Assembly: GCF_900143535.1 (NCBI RefSeq) | Contig: NZ_FRFA01000002.1 | Span: 124,001 to 188,000, forward strand | DNA: 64,000 nt | Direction: 5' to 3' | Source: Tateyamaria sp. Alg231-49 | Lineage (GTDB): Bacteria > Pseudomonadota > Alphaproteobacteria > Rhodobacterales > Rhodobacteraceae | Shown here: positions 34,396-42,901 of the stretch, piece after piece | How positions within the stretch are numbered: the stretch's first letter is position 1 | Layout: every line of letters starts with the position of its first letter | Made by a program: the position numbers and the translations under genes | The notes under the pieces: generated by a model | Databases searched by the model: none | What the model saw: only the letters and a program-made list of their open reading frames with translations | What the model was told of the DNA's origin: nothing

Positions 34396-35096
34396 GTTGC
34401 ACGTCCAAAGAAAGAGTTGAGAAAGCCCGTCATCCACGCCCCTTGTGCTGCGTCATGTTCGAGCATCAGAGCTGTGGACTGTTCGCGTGACTGTACTCCG
34501 GGTTCTTTGTAACGCCCCCAGCCCTCGGCCCGGTCTTGCCAGCGTTGAAAACCGGCCATGGTCTGTTCGGGATGGAACTGAAGCCCGACCACGGTGTCGC
34601 CGACCGCAAAGGCCTGGTTTTCGAACAACGCGCTGCGGGCCAGATGCGTTGCGCCGTCGGGAAGGTCGAAGGTGTGAAAATGCGCTTGGGTAAAGTGCAA
34701 GGGTTCTGGGAACAGATCGCGCCCGGCTTCTGTTGGTGTGATTTCATACCAGCCAAATTCATGGTTGCCGTGTTCGGGTGCCCCGGCCCAGGCCCCCATG
34801 TGATGGGCGATCATTTGCGCACCTTGGCACAGACCCAGAAGGGGTACATTCGCCTTCATTGCAGCGTCGATCATGCGGTATTCTTCGTTCAGGAACGGGT
34901 GCAGGTCTGTGTCATAGGCGTTGTAGATGCCACCATAGATGACGACCCCGGCCAAATCGTCCGTAACGTCGCCCAAGGTGTCGCCTCGCCATGGGCGGCG
35001 CGCATCGAGACGGACGTTGTTCACCGCGCACCACGTCGTAATCCGGTCGTCCATGGGACCATCGCCGTGGCGCACGCATAGCAGTCGCTTTTCCAT
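34392..35096 (-). CDS. Class I glutamine amidotransferase-like protein
   Basis: A 234-residue class I glutaminase-fold protein. The nucleophile elbow is LLGLCQGAQMIA (Cys near residue 89), and the catalytic His-Glu pair is in LQFHPEQT near residue 172. No synthetase domain partner is encoded here, so it may hydrolyse gamma-glutamyl or related amides rather than feed ammonia to a partner. First gene of the minus-strand operon; its ATG lies 112 bp from the divergent RidA-like start, so the operon promoter must be in that gap. Confidence 0.85.
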   Translation of the reverse strand: MEKRLLCVRHGDGPMDDRITTWCAVNNVRLDARRPWRGDTLGDVTDDLAGVVIYGGIYNAYDTDLHPFLNEEYRMIDAAMKANVPLLGLCQGAQMIAHHMGAWAGAPEHGNHEFGWYEITPTEAGRDLFPEPLHFTQAHFHTFDLPDGATHLARSALFENQAFAVGDTVVGLQFHPEQTMAGFQRWQDRAEGWGRYKEPGVQSREQSTALMLEHDAAQGAWMTGFLNSFFGRAT

Positions 35097-35208
35097 GTCT
35101 TTCCCTTTCAGTGGAAAGTGGATGTCAGCGGCCCTTGAGATATTAAATCTGTGCCAGAGATGTCGGGGAAGGGTTTCAAATTTTTACTGCGTGCGCAAGT
35201 GTTGAGAG

Positions 35209-35598
35209 ATGAAAAGCCTGACCCCTGCCGCCATCGCCCCGCCTTTTGCCCGCTATTCGCACGGGGTCGAACTGCCTGTGGGTGCGCGTATTGTGCGCAC
35301 ATCCGGACAGTTGGGATTGGCGCAGGACGGCACGGTGCCCGAAGGGGCACAGGCGCAGGCAGAGATATGTTTTGCCAACATCACCGCCATTCTGGCCGAA
35401 GCGGGGATGGGTGCAAGTGATGTATGTCATGTGAGTGCGTACGTCACAGACCGCGCCCACATGCCCAGGTACATGGCGGCGCGGGATGCGTTTTTGGTCG
35501 ACGCGCCGGTTTTGCCAAGTTCCACACTTGTGATCGTGTCGGGCTTTACCCGGCCCGAGTTTGTTGTTGAGGTCGAAGTGTGGGCCGCAGCGCCCTAG
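35209..35598 (+). CDS. RidA family protein lacking the canonical Arg
   Basis: A 129-residue protein of the YjgF/YER057c/UK114 trimeric fold, covering the whole domain. Canonical RidA proteins that hydrolyse 2-aminoacrylate carry an Arg in the PARSCVEV motif; here the equivalent stretch reads LPSSTLVIV, so the Arg is replaced. It therefore belongs to a divergent Rid subfamily with another activity. It is divergent from the six-gene operon, which contains enzymes likely to make imine or enamine intermediates, and so may belong to the same pathway. Confidence 0.88.
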   Translation: MKSLTPAAIAPPFARYSHGVELPVGARIVRTSGQLGLAQDGTVPEGAQAQAEICFANITAILAEAGMGASDVCHVSAYVTDRAHMPRYMAARDAFLVDAPVLPSSTLVIVSGFTRPEFVVEVEVWAAAP

Positions 35599-35678
35599 CT
35601 GTAATCGCTGCGCGACAACTCCCAGATCGTTCAGCCATAGGTGTCCCCGAAGAAAAGCGTGGCGATCCCGATTGCCTC

Positions 35679-35804
35679 CTATGCGCCGGGACCAGTCCGC
35701 AACCGCAGATACATCAGGGCTGCGCCGACCAGAGCCAAACCGATCAGTGAAAAGCCGGGGCGAAAGGACAGGTCGCTGCCGGTTGGGCCATGTATATTGC
35801 TCAT
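35679..35804 (-). CDS. Possible 41-residue membrane protein
   Basis: An ATG-TAG frame of 41 residues with one hydrophobic helix (GFSLIGLALVGAALMYLRL) after a short polar N terminus. It lies downstream of fahA on the same strand, but no convincing ribosome-binding site precedes it and a hairpin element intervenes. It may be real or chance; codon pattern alone does not decide. Confidence 0.3.
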   Translation of the reverse strand: MSNIHGPTGSDLSFRPGFSLIGLALVGAALMYLRLRTGPGA

Positions 35805-35830
35805 GGATGAGGAATATGGGGCGGCGTCGG

Positions 35831-35876
35831 ATGGGGGCCAGCCCCCGTCCTTTCAGGACTCCCCCGGGATTTTTTT
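35831..35876 (+). terminator. GC-rich hairpins with T-run (Roseobacter-type repeat)
   Basis: ATGGGGGCCAGCCCCC is followed by GTCC-TTTCA-GGAC (35847-35859), then CTCCCCCGGGA and a T7 run (35870-35876). The GGGGG...CCCCC / CCCCCGGGA layout is a form I associate with intergenic repeats of this bacterial group. It could terminate transcription coming from the RidA-like gene on the plus strand. Confidence 0.55.
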
Positions 35877-35897
35877 AATCAGAGAAGCGGGGTTGGT

Positions 35898-37145
35898 TCA
35901 GGTTGCTTTGAGTGCGGGAAGGATTGTCCCTGTGCAGGTGCCAAATCCGATTTTATAGCCGTCTCCGTTTGCGTGCCCTGCGAGCGTGAGCGTGTCACCG
36001 TCCTCTAGGAAGGTGCGGGTGTCTCCGGAGTCGAGCGACAGGGGTTCCTTGCCACCCCAGCTGAGCTCTAGAAGACTGCCTCGTTCGGATTTGGTGGGGC
36101 CTGAGATTGTGCCGGAGCCTAAGAGGTCACCTGCGTTCATCGGGCAGGCTGACGTGGCGTGGTGCGCCAGTTGCTGGGCGGAGGAATAGTACATCTCTTT
36201 ATAGTTGGTCTGCGCGATCATGGTGGCAGGTTTGTCTGCCGGGGCAAGCGTCACGCTCAGGTCGATGTCGTAGAGCATTGGGCCGGTGTCCTTGAGGTGA
36301 TCGAGCAATGGGACCTCGCGCTGTGGCGTTGAGGTGCGGAACGGATCAAGGGCTGCTTTGGTCACGATCCAAGGGCTGATCGAGGTGGCCGTCGCCTTGG
36401 CCTGAAACGGACCCAAGGGCTGGTATTCCCACGCCTGAATGTCGCGCGCTGACCAATCGTTCAGCAGCACGTATCCAAAGATCGCAGCATCCGCCTGATC
36501 GACTGTGAGCGGGCCACTGGAAGACGTTCCAACGATGGCGCCCATTTCAAGCTCGAGATCAAAGCGGCGAGAGGGAAGGTAGGCAGGCACGTCGTGATCC
36601 GGTGATTTGAGTTGCCCCCAGGGTCGGCGGATATCGGTGCCTGACACAACAACAGATGAGGCCCGTCCGTTGTATCCGATGGGCATGTGCAACCAGTTCG
36701 GCGGCAGCGCATTTTCAGGCCCCCGAAACATCGTGCCCACATTGGTGGCGTGATGACGACCTGCATAAAAGTCCGTGTATTCGGACACGACGAGGGGCAT
36801 GTGCAGCGTGGCCTCGCCCATAGGCACCATCAGCGGTTCGACCATTGCGCGGTCGCGCGCGCCTTCGGCCAGAAGGTCGGTTAGCCGGTTGCGCAGGGCG
36901 GTCCAGACGGCTGGGCCCTGTTCCATCAACTCGTTCCAGAACGGTACGTCAAACAGTGGCTCGTCCGTAAGGTCGATCACCCCCTGTTCCTCGGCCGCCT
37001 GCATGTCAAAGATCATATCCCCGATGGCCACACCGCAGCGGGCATCAAGGGCTGGCGTGGAAAACACGCCATAGGGCAGATTGTTGAGCGGGAAATCGGT
37101 GTCAGCGGTATTGGCGCTGCTGATCCATGAACGTTTGAGGGGCAT
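35898..37145 (-). CDS. fahA: Fumarylacetoacetase
   Basis: The last enzyme of homogentisate/tyrosine catabolism; it hydrolyses 4-fumarylacetoacetate to fumarate and acetoacetate. The 415-residue length fits. The metal and substrate site motifs are visible: SEYTDFYAGRHHATNVGTMF (about residue 120-140), the YNGRASSVVVSGTDIRRP region near 160, and EMGAIVG near 205. AAAGG precedes the ATG at 37145. It lies downstream of hmgA with a 38-residue membrane protein gene between them. Confidence 0.96.
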   Translation of the reverse strand: MPLKRSWISSANTADTDFPLNNLPYGVFSTPALDARCGVAIGDMIFDMQAAEEQGVIDLTDEPLFDVPFWNELMEQGPAVWTALRNRLTDLLAEGARDRAMVEPLMVPMGEATLHMPLVVSEYTDFYAGRHHATNVGTMFRGPENALPPNWLHMPIGYNGRASSVVVSGTDIRRPWGQLKSPDHDVPAYLPSRRFDLELEMGAIVGTSSSGPLTVDQADAAIFGYVLLNDWSARDIQAWEYQPLGPFQAKATATSISPWIVTKAALDPFRTSTPQREVPLLDHLKDTGPMLYDIDLSVTLAPADKPATMIAQTNYKEMYYSSAQQLAHHATSACPMNAGDLLGSGTISGPTKSERGSLLELSWGGKEPLSLDSGDTRTFLEDGDTLTLAGHANGDGYKIGFGTCTGTILPALKAT

Positions 37146-37200
37146 AAAGGCCTTTCACTTGTCTTACTACCAGCAAGCGCCGCTGGTCACGTGGTGTGCA

Positions 37201-37317
37201 TCATTGCGTGTCATCGTCGTCTTTATTCTTGCGCTTGTTCTGGAACCAACGCAGCACGACAAAAAACAGGATGAAAAAGACCGTCCACGACAGGAGGTCA
37301 GCGAGGTAATCGGGCAT
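37201..37317 (-). CDS. 38-residue single-pass membrane protein between hmgA and fahA
   Basis: The ATG at 37317 starts 1 bp after the hmgA stop, with GGAAATAAG just upstream, and ends 55 bp before fahA. The product has a short N-terminal amphipathic stretch (MPDYLADLL), one strongly hydrophobic helix (WTVFFILFFVVLRWF) and a charged tail (KRKNKDDDD), the profile of a small bitopic inner-membrane protein with the tail in the cytoplasm. The tight coupling to hmgA argues that it is translated. No known family recognised. Confidence 0.6.
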   Translation of the reverse strand: MPDYLADLLSWTVFFILFFVVLRWFQNKRKNKDDDDTQ

Positions 37318-37318
37318 C

Positions 37319-38674
37319 TTATTTCCGACCCGGAGTGCCGTCGAATTTCTTTTCGATGTCCGACCAGCAATCAATGTAGTCATCCTGCAGCGGGGCCTCT
37401 TGGGCCGCAAAGCGCGTCAGGTGTTGGGGAAACCGGGTTTCGAACATGAACGACATTGTATTGTCTAATTTCTCCGCTTCAAGGGTCGCATTGCTCGCGC
37501 CCTCAAACGCATTTTTGTCTGGGCCGTGTGGCAGCATCATGTTGTGAAGTGACATCCCACCCGGCACGAAGCCTTTGGGTTTTGCGTCATACTGCCCGTA
37601 AATGTTGCCCATCAGTTCGGACATGATGTTCTTGTGATACCATGGCGGGCGGAACGTATCTTCGGCCACCATCCAGCGTTCGCGGAACAGGACAAAATCG
37701 ATGTTAGCAGTGCCCGGTTGACCCGAGGGCGCAGTGAGCACGGTAAAGATCGAGGGGTCCGGGTGGTCAAACAGGATCGCGCCCACTGGACAGTAGGTTT
37801 TCAGATCGTATTTGAGGGGGGCATAGTTGCCGTGCCATGCTACCACGTCCAGAGGTGAGTGCCCGATTTGGGTTTCGTGGAACTGGCCGCACCATTTGAT
37901 GGTCAGGGTCGAAGGTGTTTCGCGATCCTCAAAAGCGGCCACCGGGGCCTTGAAGTCCCTTGGGTTGGCCATGCAGTTGGCGCCAATGGGCCCACGCCCG
38001 GGCAGCACGAATTTCTGCCCATAGTTTTCGCAAACAAAGCCGCGGCACGGCCCTTCAAGCACCTCGACGCGGTAGACGAGGCCGCGCGGCAAGATCGCGA
38101 TTTCCTGTGGTGCGACGTCGATGATGCCCAGTTCCGTGCAGAACCTCAGCCGTCCTTCCTGAGGGACCACGAGCAGTTCGCTGTCTGCAGAAAAGAAGTA
38201 GGCGTCTTTCATCGACTGGGTGACAAGATAGATGTGGCTGGCCATGCCCACTTGGGTGTTCACATCCCCCGCTGTCGTCATCGTGCGCATGCCAGTCAGC
38301 CATGTAAGCGCCTCGTCCGAGTGGGGAACCGGATCCCAGCGATATTGCCCAAGGCTGGTTACATCCTCGATCACGTGCGGCGCGGATGCCCAATGGGGCA
38401 GGGTGATCCGTTCATATCGGCCCGAGTGTTTGACAGATGGGCGGATGCGGTAACACCACGTCCGCTCAGGGCGTTCATGGGTGAAGGCCGTGCCACTTAG
38501 CTGTTCGCCATAAAGGCCGTAGTTGCATTTCTGCGGAGAGTTCATGCCCTCGGGCAGGGCGCCGGGCAGGGCCTCTGTCTCGAAATCATTGCCAAAGCCG
38601 GGCATGTAGCCGGTCGTGATGCCAGCGCCGGATGGGGCCTGAATCATGCCATGCGGATCGGTTTGACGGTTCAT
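37319..38674 (-). CDS. hmgA: Homogentisate 1,2-dioxygenase
   Basis: A cupin-fold non-heme iron dioxygenase that opens homogentisate to maleylacetoacetate. 451 residues from the ATG at 38674, which has AAGGGAG upstream. The N-terminal [18 protein letters not shown] is a family marker, and the iron-binding region around [20 protein letters not shown] is present. Divergent from the MarR regulator gene, with a dyad in the gap. It forms an operon with the small membrane protein gene and fahA. No maleylacetoacetate isomerase gene lies adjacent. Confidence 0.96.
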   Translation of the reverse strand: MNRQTDPHGMIQAPSGAGITTGYMPGFGNDFETEALPGALPEGMNSPQKCNYGLYGEQLSGTAFTHERPERTWCYRIRPSVKHSGRYERITLPHWASAPHVIEDVTSLGQYRWDPVPHSDEALTWLTGMRTMTTAGDVNTQVGMASHIYLVTQSMKDAYFFSADSELLVVPQEGRLRFCTELGIIDVAPQEIAILPRGLVYRVEVLEGPCRGFVCENYGQKFVLPGRGPIGANCMANPRDFKAPVAAFEDRETPSTLTIKWCGQFHETQIGHSPLDVVAWHGNYAPLKYDLKTYCPVGAILFDHPDPSIFTVLTAPSGQPGTANIDFVLFRERWMVAEDTFRPPWYHKNIMSELMGNIYGQYDAKPKGFVPGGMSLHNMMLPHGPDKNAFEGASNATLEAEKLDNTMSFMFETRFPQHLTRFAAQEAPLQDDYIDCWSDIEKKFDGTPGRK

Positions 38675-38709
38675 GGGTGCGCTCCCTTGCAGATGAAGCT
38701 CAGAGGTAA

Positions 38710-38727
38710 TAGTTGTATTTGTAACTA
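38710..38727. promoter_or_regulatory. Dyad operator between hmgA and the MarR gene
   Basis: TAGTTGTATTTGTAACTA has perfect 5-bp arms (TAGTT/AACTA) around an 8-bp centre, in the 67-bp gap between two divergent starts. This is the usual size and place of a MarR-family operator controlling both genes. Confidence 0.6.
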
Positions 38728-38741
38728 ACAAGGGGCGAGAT

Positions 38742-39182
38742 ATGCGTGACGATCCTGATTTTGATGTGCGGATGTTTCTTCCTTACTTGCTCAATCAGGC
38801 GGCGGAAGCCGCAAGCCTTGAGTTCCAGAACGTCTATAAGGATCGCTATGGGATGCTGCGCAACGAATGGCGCGTGTTGTTTCACCTTGGGATTTACGGG
38901 CGGATGACAGCCAGCGACATTGGCGCGCGGGCGCAAATGCACAAGACCAAGATCAGCCGTGCCGTTCAGCGTCTGGCCGAGCGGAGGTATCTGGTGCGTA
39001 CGCGTGACGAAGCAGACCGAAGGGTTGAGCATCTGGATCTGACCAAGATGGGCCAAAAGGTTTATTCTGACCTGCGCAGCACGGCACGTGATTATGACAC
39101 TGCCCTTGTTGAAGGTTTGTCTGAAGAGGATGCAAACCGGCTGCGAACGCAACTGATCGCACTGGCCGCGCGTCGCGGGTAA
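38742..39182 (+). CDS. MarR family regulator of homogentisate genes
   Basis: A 146-residue winged-helix regulator. The HTH lies around residues 58-85 ([25 protein letters not shown]), followed by a wing with [14 protein letters not shown]. It is divergent from hmgA, the position taken by HmgR-type repressors. The dyad at 38710 probably binds it, and homogentisate or a related acid is the likely ligand. Confidence 0.85.
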   Translation: MRDDPDFDVRMFLPYLLNQAAEAASLEFQNVYKDRYGMLRNEWRVLFHLGIYGRMTASDIGARAQMHKTKISRAVQRLAERRYLVRTRDEADRRVEHLDLTKMGQKVYSDLRSTARDYDTALVEGLSEEDANRLRTQLIALAARRG

Positions 39183-39248
39183 GTGATTTGTCTGCACGCA
39201 GATCGTAGCACAGGGTGCGCGCGAGAGTTTGTCCTGAGAGGAAACTGA

Positions 39249-40082
39249 ATGCGCCCACGTTTCTTTGCGCTGATCGCTGCGTTCAGCCTGGCCGCTACAA
39301 CCCTTTCCGCCCAGTATTCAGGGTGTGGAGATGCCCAGACCCCGTGCGATGTTGAAGGCGGGACCTATCACATGGCGATTCCCAGGGCGGAGGTGGCCAA
39401 AGGCATTGTCATCCATCTGCACGGCGCAGGGGCACGGGCCTCGGGACTGTTGAAATCCGGTTTGGCGCGCGGGGCTGCCGCGCGCGGCTATGTCTTCGTT
39501 GCGCCAGAAGGCTATCACCCCAACTCGCGCTTTGTGCGCAATTGGTCGGTGCGTGCGAATGGGTCGTCTTTTGAACGGGATGATGCTGTGTTTCTACGCG
39601 CTGTTTTGGCGGATGTGCGTCGGCAAACAGGATTGACCGAAGAGCCGGTTATGCTGGCAGGCTTTTCACGCGGCGGGTCCATGGTTTGGGACATTGCCTG
39701 CCATGATCCTAGTTTTGCCACCGCTTATGCGCCGCTTGCGGGCGCATTTTGGAACGACTTGCCCGAAGTATGCTCTGCCCCCGTCAAGCTGTTTCACACC
39801 CACGGCTGGAACGACCGCACCGTTCCTTTGGAGGGCCGTTCGTTCCGAAATGGTCAGGTGGTGCAGGGGGATGTCTGGGCATCGCTCAAGGTATTGAGAG
39901 AGACCAACGGATGTGATGCGCGCCAACCTGAGCGCAACAGTTATGAGGGCGCGTTCTGGTTCCGTCATTGGACCGACTGCAAGGCTGGCAAGATTGAACT
40001 GATGCTGCACCAGGGCGGACACGGTGCCCCGCAGGGGTGGTCCGGTCGGATGCTCGATTGGTTCGAGGCTCAGACAGGCTGA
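39249..40082 (+). CDS. Secreted esterase, poly(3-hydroxybutyrate) depolymerase-like
   Basis: A 277-residue alpha/beta hydrolase with a signal peptide (residues 1-21, cleavage near LSA). The oxyanion region VIHLHGAGARASG is near residue 52, the nucleophile elbow GFSRGGSMVW is near 140 and a late His in HQGGHGAPQGW is near 260. Several Cys residues could form disulfides, as expected in the periplasm or outside the cell. The architecture resembles PHB depolymerase/feruloyl esterase (LpqC) proteins. Converges on mipZ with 3 bp between the stops. Confidence 0.8.
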   Translation: MRPRFFALIAAFSLAATTLSAQYSGCGDAQTPCDVEGGTYHMAIPRAEVAKGIVIHLHGAGARASGLLKSGLARGAAARGYVFVAPEGYHPNSRFVRNWSVRANGSSFERDDAVFLRAVLADVRRQTGLTEEPVMLAGFSRGGSMVWDIACHDPSFATAYAPLAGAFWNDLPEVCSAPVKLFHTHGWNDRTVPLEGRSFRNGQVVQGDVWASLKVLRETNGCDARQPERNSYEGAFWFRHWTDCKAGKIELMLHQGGHGAPQGWSGRMLDWFEAQTG

Positions 40083-40085
40083 GCC

Positions 40086-40895
40086 TTAGATATTCACCTC
40101 GACCCCAGGCAGATTGAGGGTCTTGAGCAACTCGCGCAACTCTTGCCGCGCGGCCACATTCGAGATGTTGAGTTGCTTGACGCCGATTTCCTTGAGGTCC
40201 AGCAACGTCAGTCCGCGCGGGAACAACTCGCGGAAAATCACCCGCTCGGAGAACCCCGGCGCGATGCGAAAGCCGACGCGCTTGGACAGCATTTTGAGCG
40301 CACGCTCCATCTTTTCCTTGTTGACCATGCGCTGGGCACCCATGCGGTTGCGCACCACGACCCAGTCGATCGGCTTAAGCCCCGCTTGCGCCCGCAATTG
40401 CCGGGCGTTCCAGACCATTTCGGAATAGACCGACGGCCCAAGGATTTTGTCGCCTGACGCATCGATCCGTGCCAGCAGGTCAAAATCGACAAAGCTGTCA
40501 TTCAGCGGTGTGATCAGCGTATCGGCAAGCGAGTGTGCGACCTGAGACAGGCGTGTGTGCGAGCCTGGGCAGTCGATCAGAATGAAATCGCTGTCAGATT
40601 CCAGTGTTGCGACCGCTGCGCTGAGCCGGTGATCATAGATGTTCTCGCCGGGTTTGAGCGCCGCGGCATCAATTTCGGGCAATTCGTGTGCGTCGGGTGA
40701 CGGCAGGTCGAGTCCTGAAGAGGCAAGGAACGCTTTGCGGTTTTCCACGTAGCGCCCAAAGGTGCGTTGCCGCAGGTCAAGGTCAAGCGCGTTGACCTTG
40801 TGTCCCAATCTGGCAAGGGCCGTTGCGACATGCATGGAGACGGTGGATTTGCCTGCTCCGCCCTTTTCGTTGCCCACGACGATGATATGCGCCAT
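40086..40895 (-). CDS. mipZ: Division plane positioning ATPase MipZ
   Basis: A 269-residue ParA-superfamily ATPase that forms gradients from the ParB-bound poles and blocks FtsZ assembly away from midcell in alphaproteobacteria. The deviant Walker A motif EKGGAGKST is at residues 10-18 (Lys11 and Lys16), followed by LDLDLRQRTFGRYVENR and the LIDCPG Walker B near 115. The ATG at 40895 opens directly with the first beta strand MAHIIVVGN; the frame is open further upstream but is not conserved-looking there. Confidence 0.94.
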   Translation of the reverse strand: MAHIIVVGNEKGGAGKSTVSMHVATALARLGHKVNALDLDLRQRTFGRYVENRKAFLASSGLDLPSPDAHELPEIDAAALKPGENIYDHRLSAAVATLESDSDFILIDCPGSHTRLSQVAHSLADTLITPLNDSFVDFDLLARIDASGDKILGPSVYSEMVWNARQLRAQAGLKPIDWVVVRNRMGAQRMVNKEKMERALKMLSKRVGFRIAPGFSERVIFRELFPRGLTLLDLKEIGVKQLNISNVAARQELRELLKTLNLPGVEVNI

Positions 40896-41021
40896 TTCTG
40901 CCCTCTTGCCCCGTGTCCGCTTGCCGGATTTTGCACTACTATATGTTGTGGGTTGCGCGTTGAAAAGCGGCGTGCGCCCTTTTCCTGCGTCAGCGTGGCA
41001 CAGCAGACTCAATCACCTCTT

Positions 41022-41035
41022 TGTTAGCGCTATCA
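41022..41035. promoter_or_regulatory. LacI-family operator overlapping the edd promoter
   Basis: TGTTAGCGCTATCA is a 14-bp near-perfect palindrome with the central CG pair typical of LacI-family sites (form TGWTAGCGCTAWCA). It lies 52 bp before the edd ATG and overlaps a plausible -35 (TTGTTA, 41021-41026), with TGTTAT (41045-41050) as -10 at 18-bp spacing. Repression is the likely mode. Confidence 0.65.
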
Positions 41036-41087
41036 GGAAGTGTGTGTTATAGACGCGCCAAACCGAATTCCGACACAGGAGAGCACT

Positions 41088-42899
41088 ATGCCCCTTCACC
41101 CCGTAATGACCCGCGTGACTGAGCGCGTGATTGACCGCAGCGCCCCCACCCGTCGCCGTTATCTCGACCGGATGGCCAAGGCAAAATCGGACGGGCCTGC
41201 GCGCGCGCACCTGTCCTGCAGCGGGCAGGCCCACGCCTTTGCCGCCGCTGGCGACGATCAGGGCCGTCTGGCAGAGGCCAGCAGCGGGAACCTTGGGATC
41301 GTGACCGCCTACAATGACATGTTGTCCGCCCACCAGCCGTTTGAGCGTTATCCCACGCTGATCCGCGATGCGGTGCGCGCCTCTGGCGGGACAGCGCAGG
41401 TTGCGGGCGGCGTGCCTGCCATGTGCGACGGTGTGACCCAAGGCGAGGCGGGCATGGAGCTCAGCCTGTTTTCGCGCGATGTGATTGCCATGGCGGCTGG
41501 TGTGGCTCTTAGCCACAACACGTTTGATGCCGCCGTTTATCTGGGCGTCTGTGACAAGATTGTGCCCGGCCTGATCATCGCAGCGCAATCCTTTGGGCAT
41601 ATGCCCGCAGTCTTCCTGCCTGCCGGGCCAATGACCAGCGGCTTGCCCAATGACGAAAAGGCCAAGGTACGCCAACGCTTTGCCGCAGGTGAGGCGACGC
41701 GCGAGGAGCTTTTGAAGGCCGAAATGGCCGCGTATCATGGTCCAGGCACCTGCACGTTCTATGGCACTGCCAATACCAACCAGATGCTGATGGAATTCAT
41801 GGGGCTTCATCTGCCGGGTTCGTCCTTCGTAAACCCCAATACGGATCTGCGCGATGCCTTGACGATTGAGGGGGCCAAGCGCGCGCTGTCGTTGTCGGCC
41901 CTTGGCAATCACTACACCCCGGTGTGCGATGTGCTGGACGAAAAGGCGTTTGTGAACGGGATTGTCGGGCTGAACGCGACCGGAGGGTCGACGAACCTGC
42001 TGATCCACCTGATAGCCATGGCGCGGGCTGGTGGGATCATCCTTGATTGGGAAGACTTCTGCGATTTGTCTGAAATCACGCCGCTTATCGCGCGGGTTTA
42101 TCCAAACGGTCTGGCAGATGTGAACCAATTTCATGCCGCGGGTGGTTTGGGCTTTATGATTGGTGAGCTGTTGAATGCGGGCCTTTTGCACGACGACACC
42201 AAGACTGTCGCTGGTGAAGGGCTTGAGAACTATACCCACGAACCCAAGCTGGAGAGTGGAGAGTTGACGTGGACCCCGGGTAGTGGCGAGAGCCTGAACA
42301 CAGGCATCCTGCGCCCCGCGTCCGAGCCGTTTCAGGAAACTGGCGGCCTCAGCCGTCTCGTTGGAACCCTCGGCACAGGCGTGATGAAGATTTCCGCTGT
42401 GGCCCCTGAACACCGCGTGGTCGAGGCGCCCTGCCGCGTGTTCCACGATCAGGACGAAGTCAAAGCGGCCTTCAAGGCGGGCGAGTTTGAGGGCGATGTC
42501 GTCATCGTCGTCCGCTTTCAGGGTCCAAAGGCCAACGGTATGCCGGAATTGCACAGCCTGACCCCTGCGTTGGGGATCATGCAGGGGCGTGGTCAAAAGG
42601 TGGCTTTGGTCACGGATGGACGGATGTCGGGAGCGTCGGGCAAGATTCCATCAGCTATCCATGTGTGTCCAGAAGCGCTTGATGGCGGTCCGATCGGCCA
42701 GTTGCAGGATGGCGATATTGTCCGCGTGGATGCGGTTGCTGGCGTTTTGGAGGTGCTGACTGAGGGCGTGTTGGACCGCCCCCATGCGACGGCTGATCTG
42801 ACGGATTCACACTGGGGTGTGGGGCGTGACATGTTCACGGCCTTCCGTTCCAACGTCGGCTCTGCCAATACTGGCGCGACTGTTTTTGGAGATTTTTGA
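41088..42899 (+). CDS. edd: Phosphogluconate dehydratase (Entner-Doudoroff)
   Basis: Dehydrates 6-phosphogluconate to 2-keto-3-deoxy-6-phosphogluconate. 603 residues, typical for the family. It belongs to the IlvD/Edd iron-sulfur dehydratases: cluster-ligand motifs include VPAMCDGVTQGEAGMELS near residue 108, GTCTFYGTANTNQML near 220, and the C-terminal VTDGRMSGASGK near 510. AGGAGAG precedes the ATG at 41088. eda follows 2 bp after the stop. Confidence 0.96.
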   Translation: MPLHPVMTRVTERVIDRSAPTRRRYLDRMAKAKSDGPARAHLSCSGQAHAFAAAGDDQGRLAEASSGNLGIVTAYNDMLSAHQPFERYPTLIRDAVRASGGTAQVAGGVPAMCDGVTQGEAGMELSLFSRDVIAMAAGVALSHNTFDAAVYLGVCDKIVPGLIIAAQSFGHMPAVFLPAGPMTSGLPNDEKAKVRQRFAAGEATREELLKAEMAAYHGPGTCTFYGTANTNQMLMEFMGLHLPGSSFVNPNTDLRDALTIEGAKRALSLSALGNHYTPVCDVLDEKAFVNGIVGLNATGGSTNLLIHLIAMARAGGIILDWEDFCDLSEITPLIARVYPNGLADVNQFHAAGGLGFMIGELLNAGLLHDDTKTVAGEGLENYTHEPKLESGELTWTPGSGESLNTGILRPASEPFQETGGLSRLVGTLGTGVMKISAVAPEHRVVEAPCRVFHDQDEVKAAFKAGEFEGDVVIVVRFQGPKANGMPELHSLTPALGIMQGRGQKVALVTDGRMSGASGKIPSAIHVCPEALDGGPIGQLQDGDIVRVDAVAGVLEVLTEGVLDRPHATADLTDSHWGVGRDMFTAFRSNVGSANTGATVFGDF

Positions 42900-42901
42900 A
42901 T

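Noticed and set aside
41013-42596. A 527-codon minus-strand frame
   Set aside because: Antisense shadow of edd, which has the full dehydratase signature.
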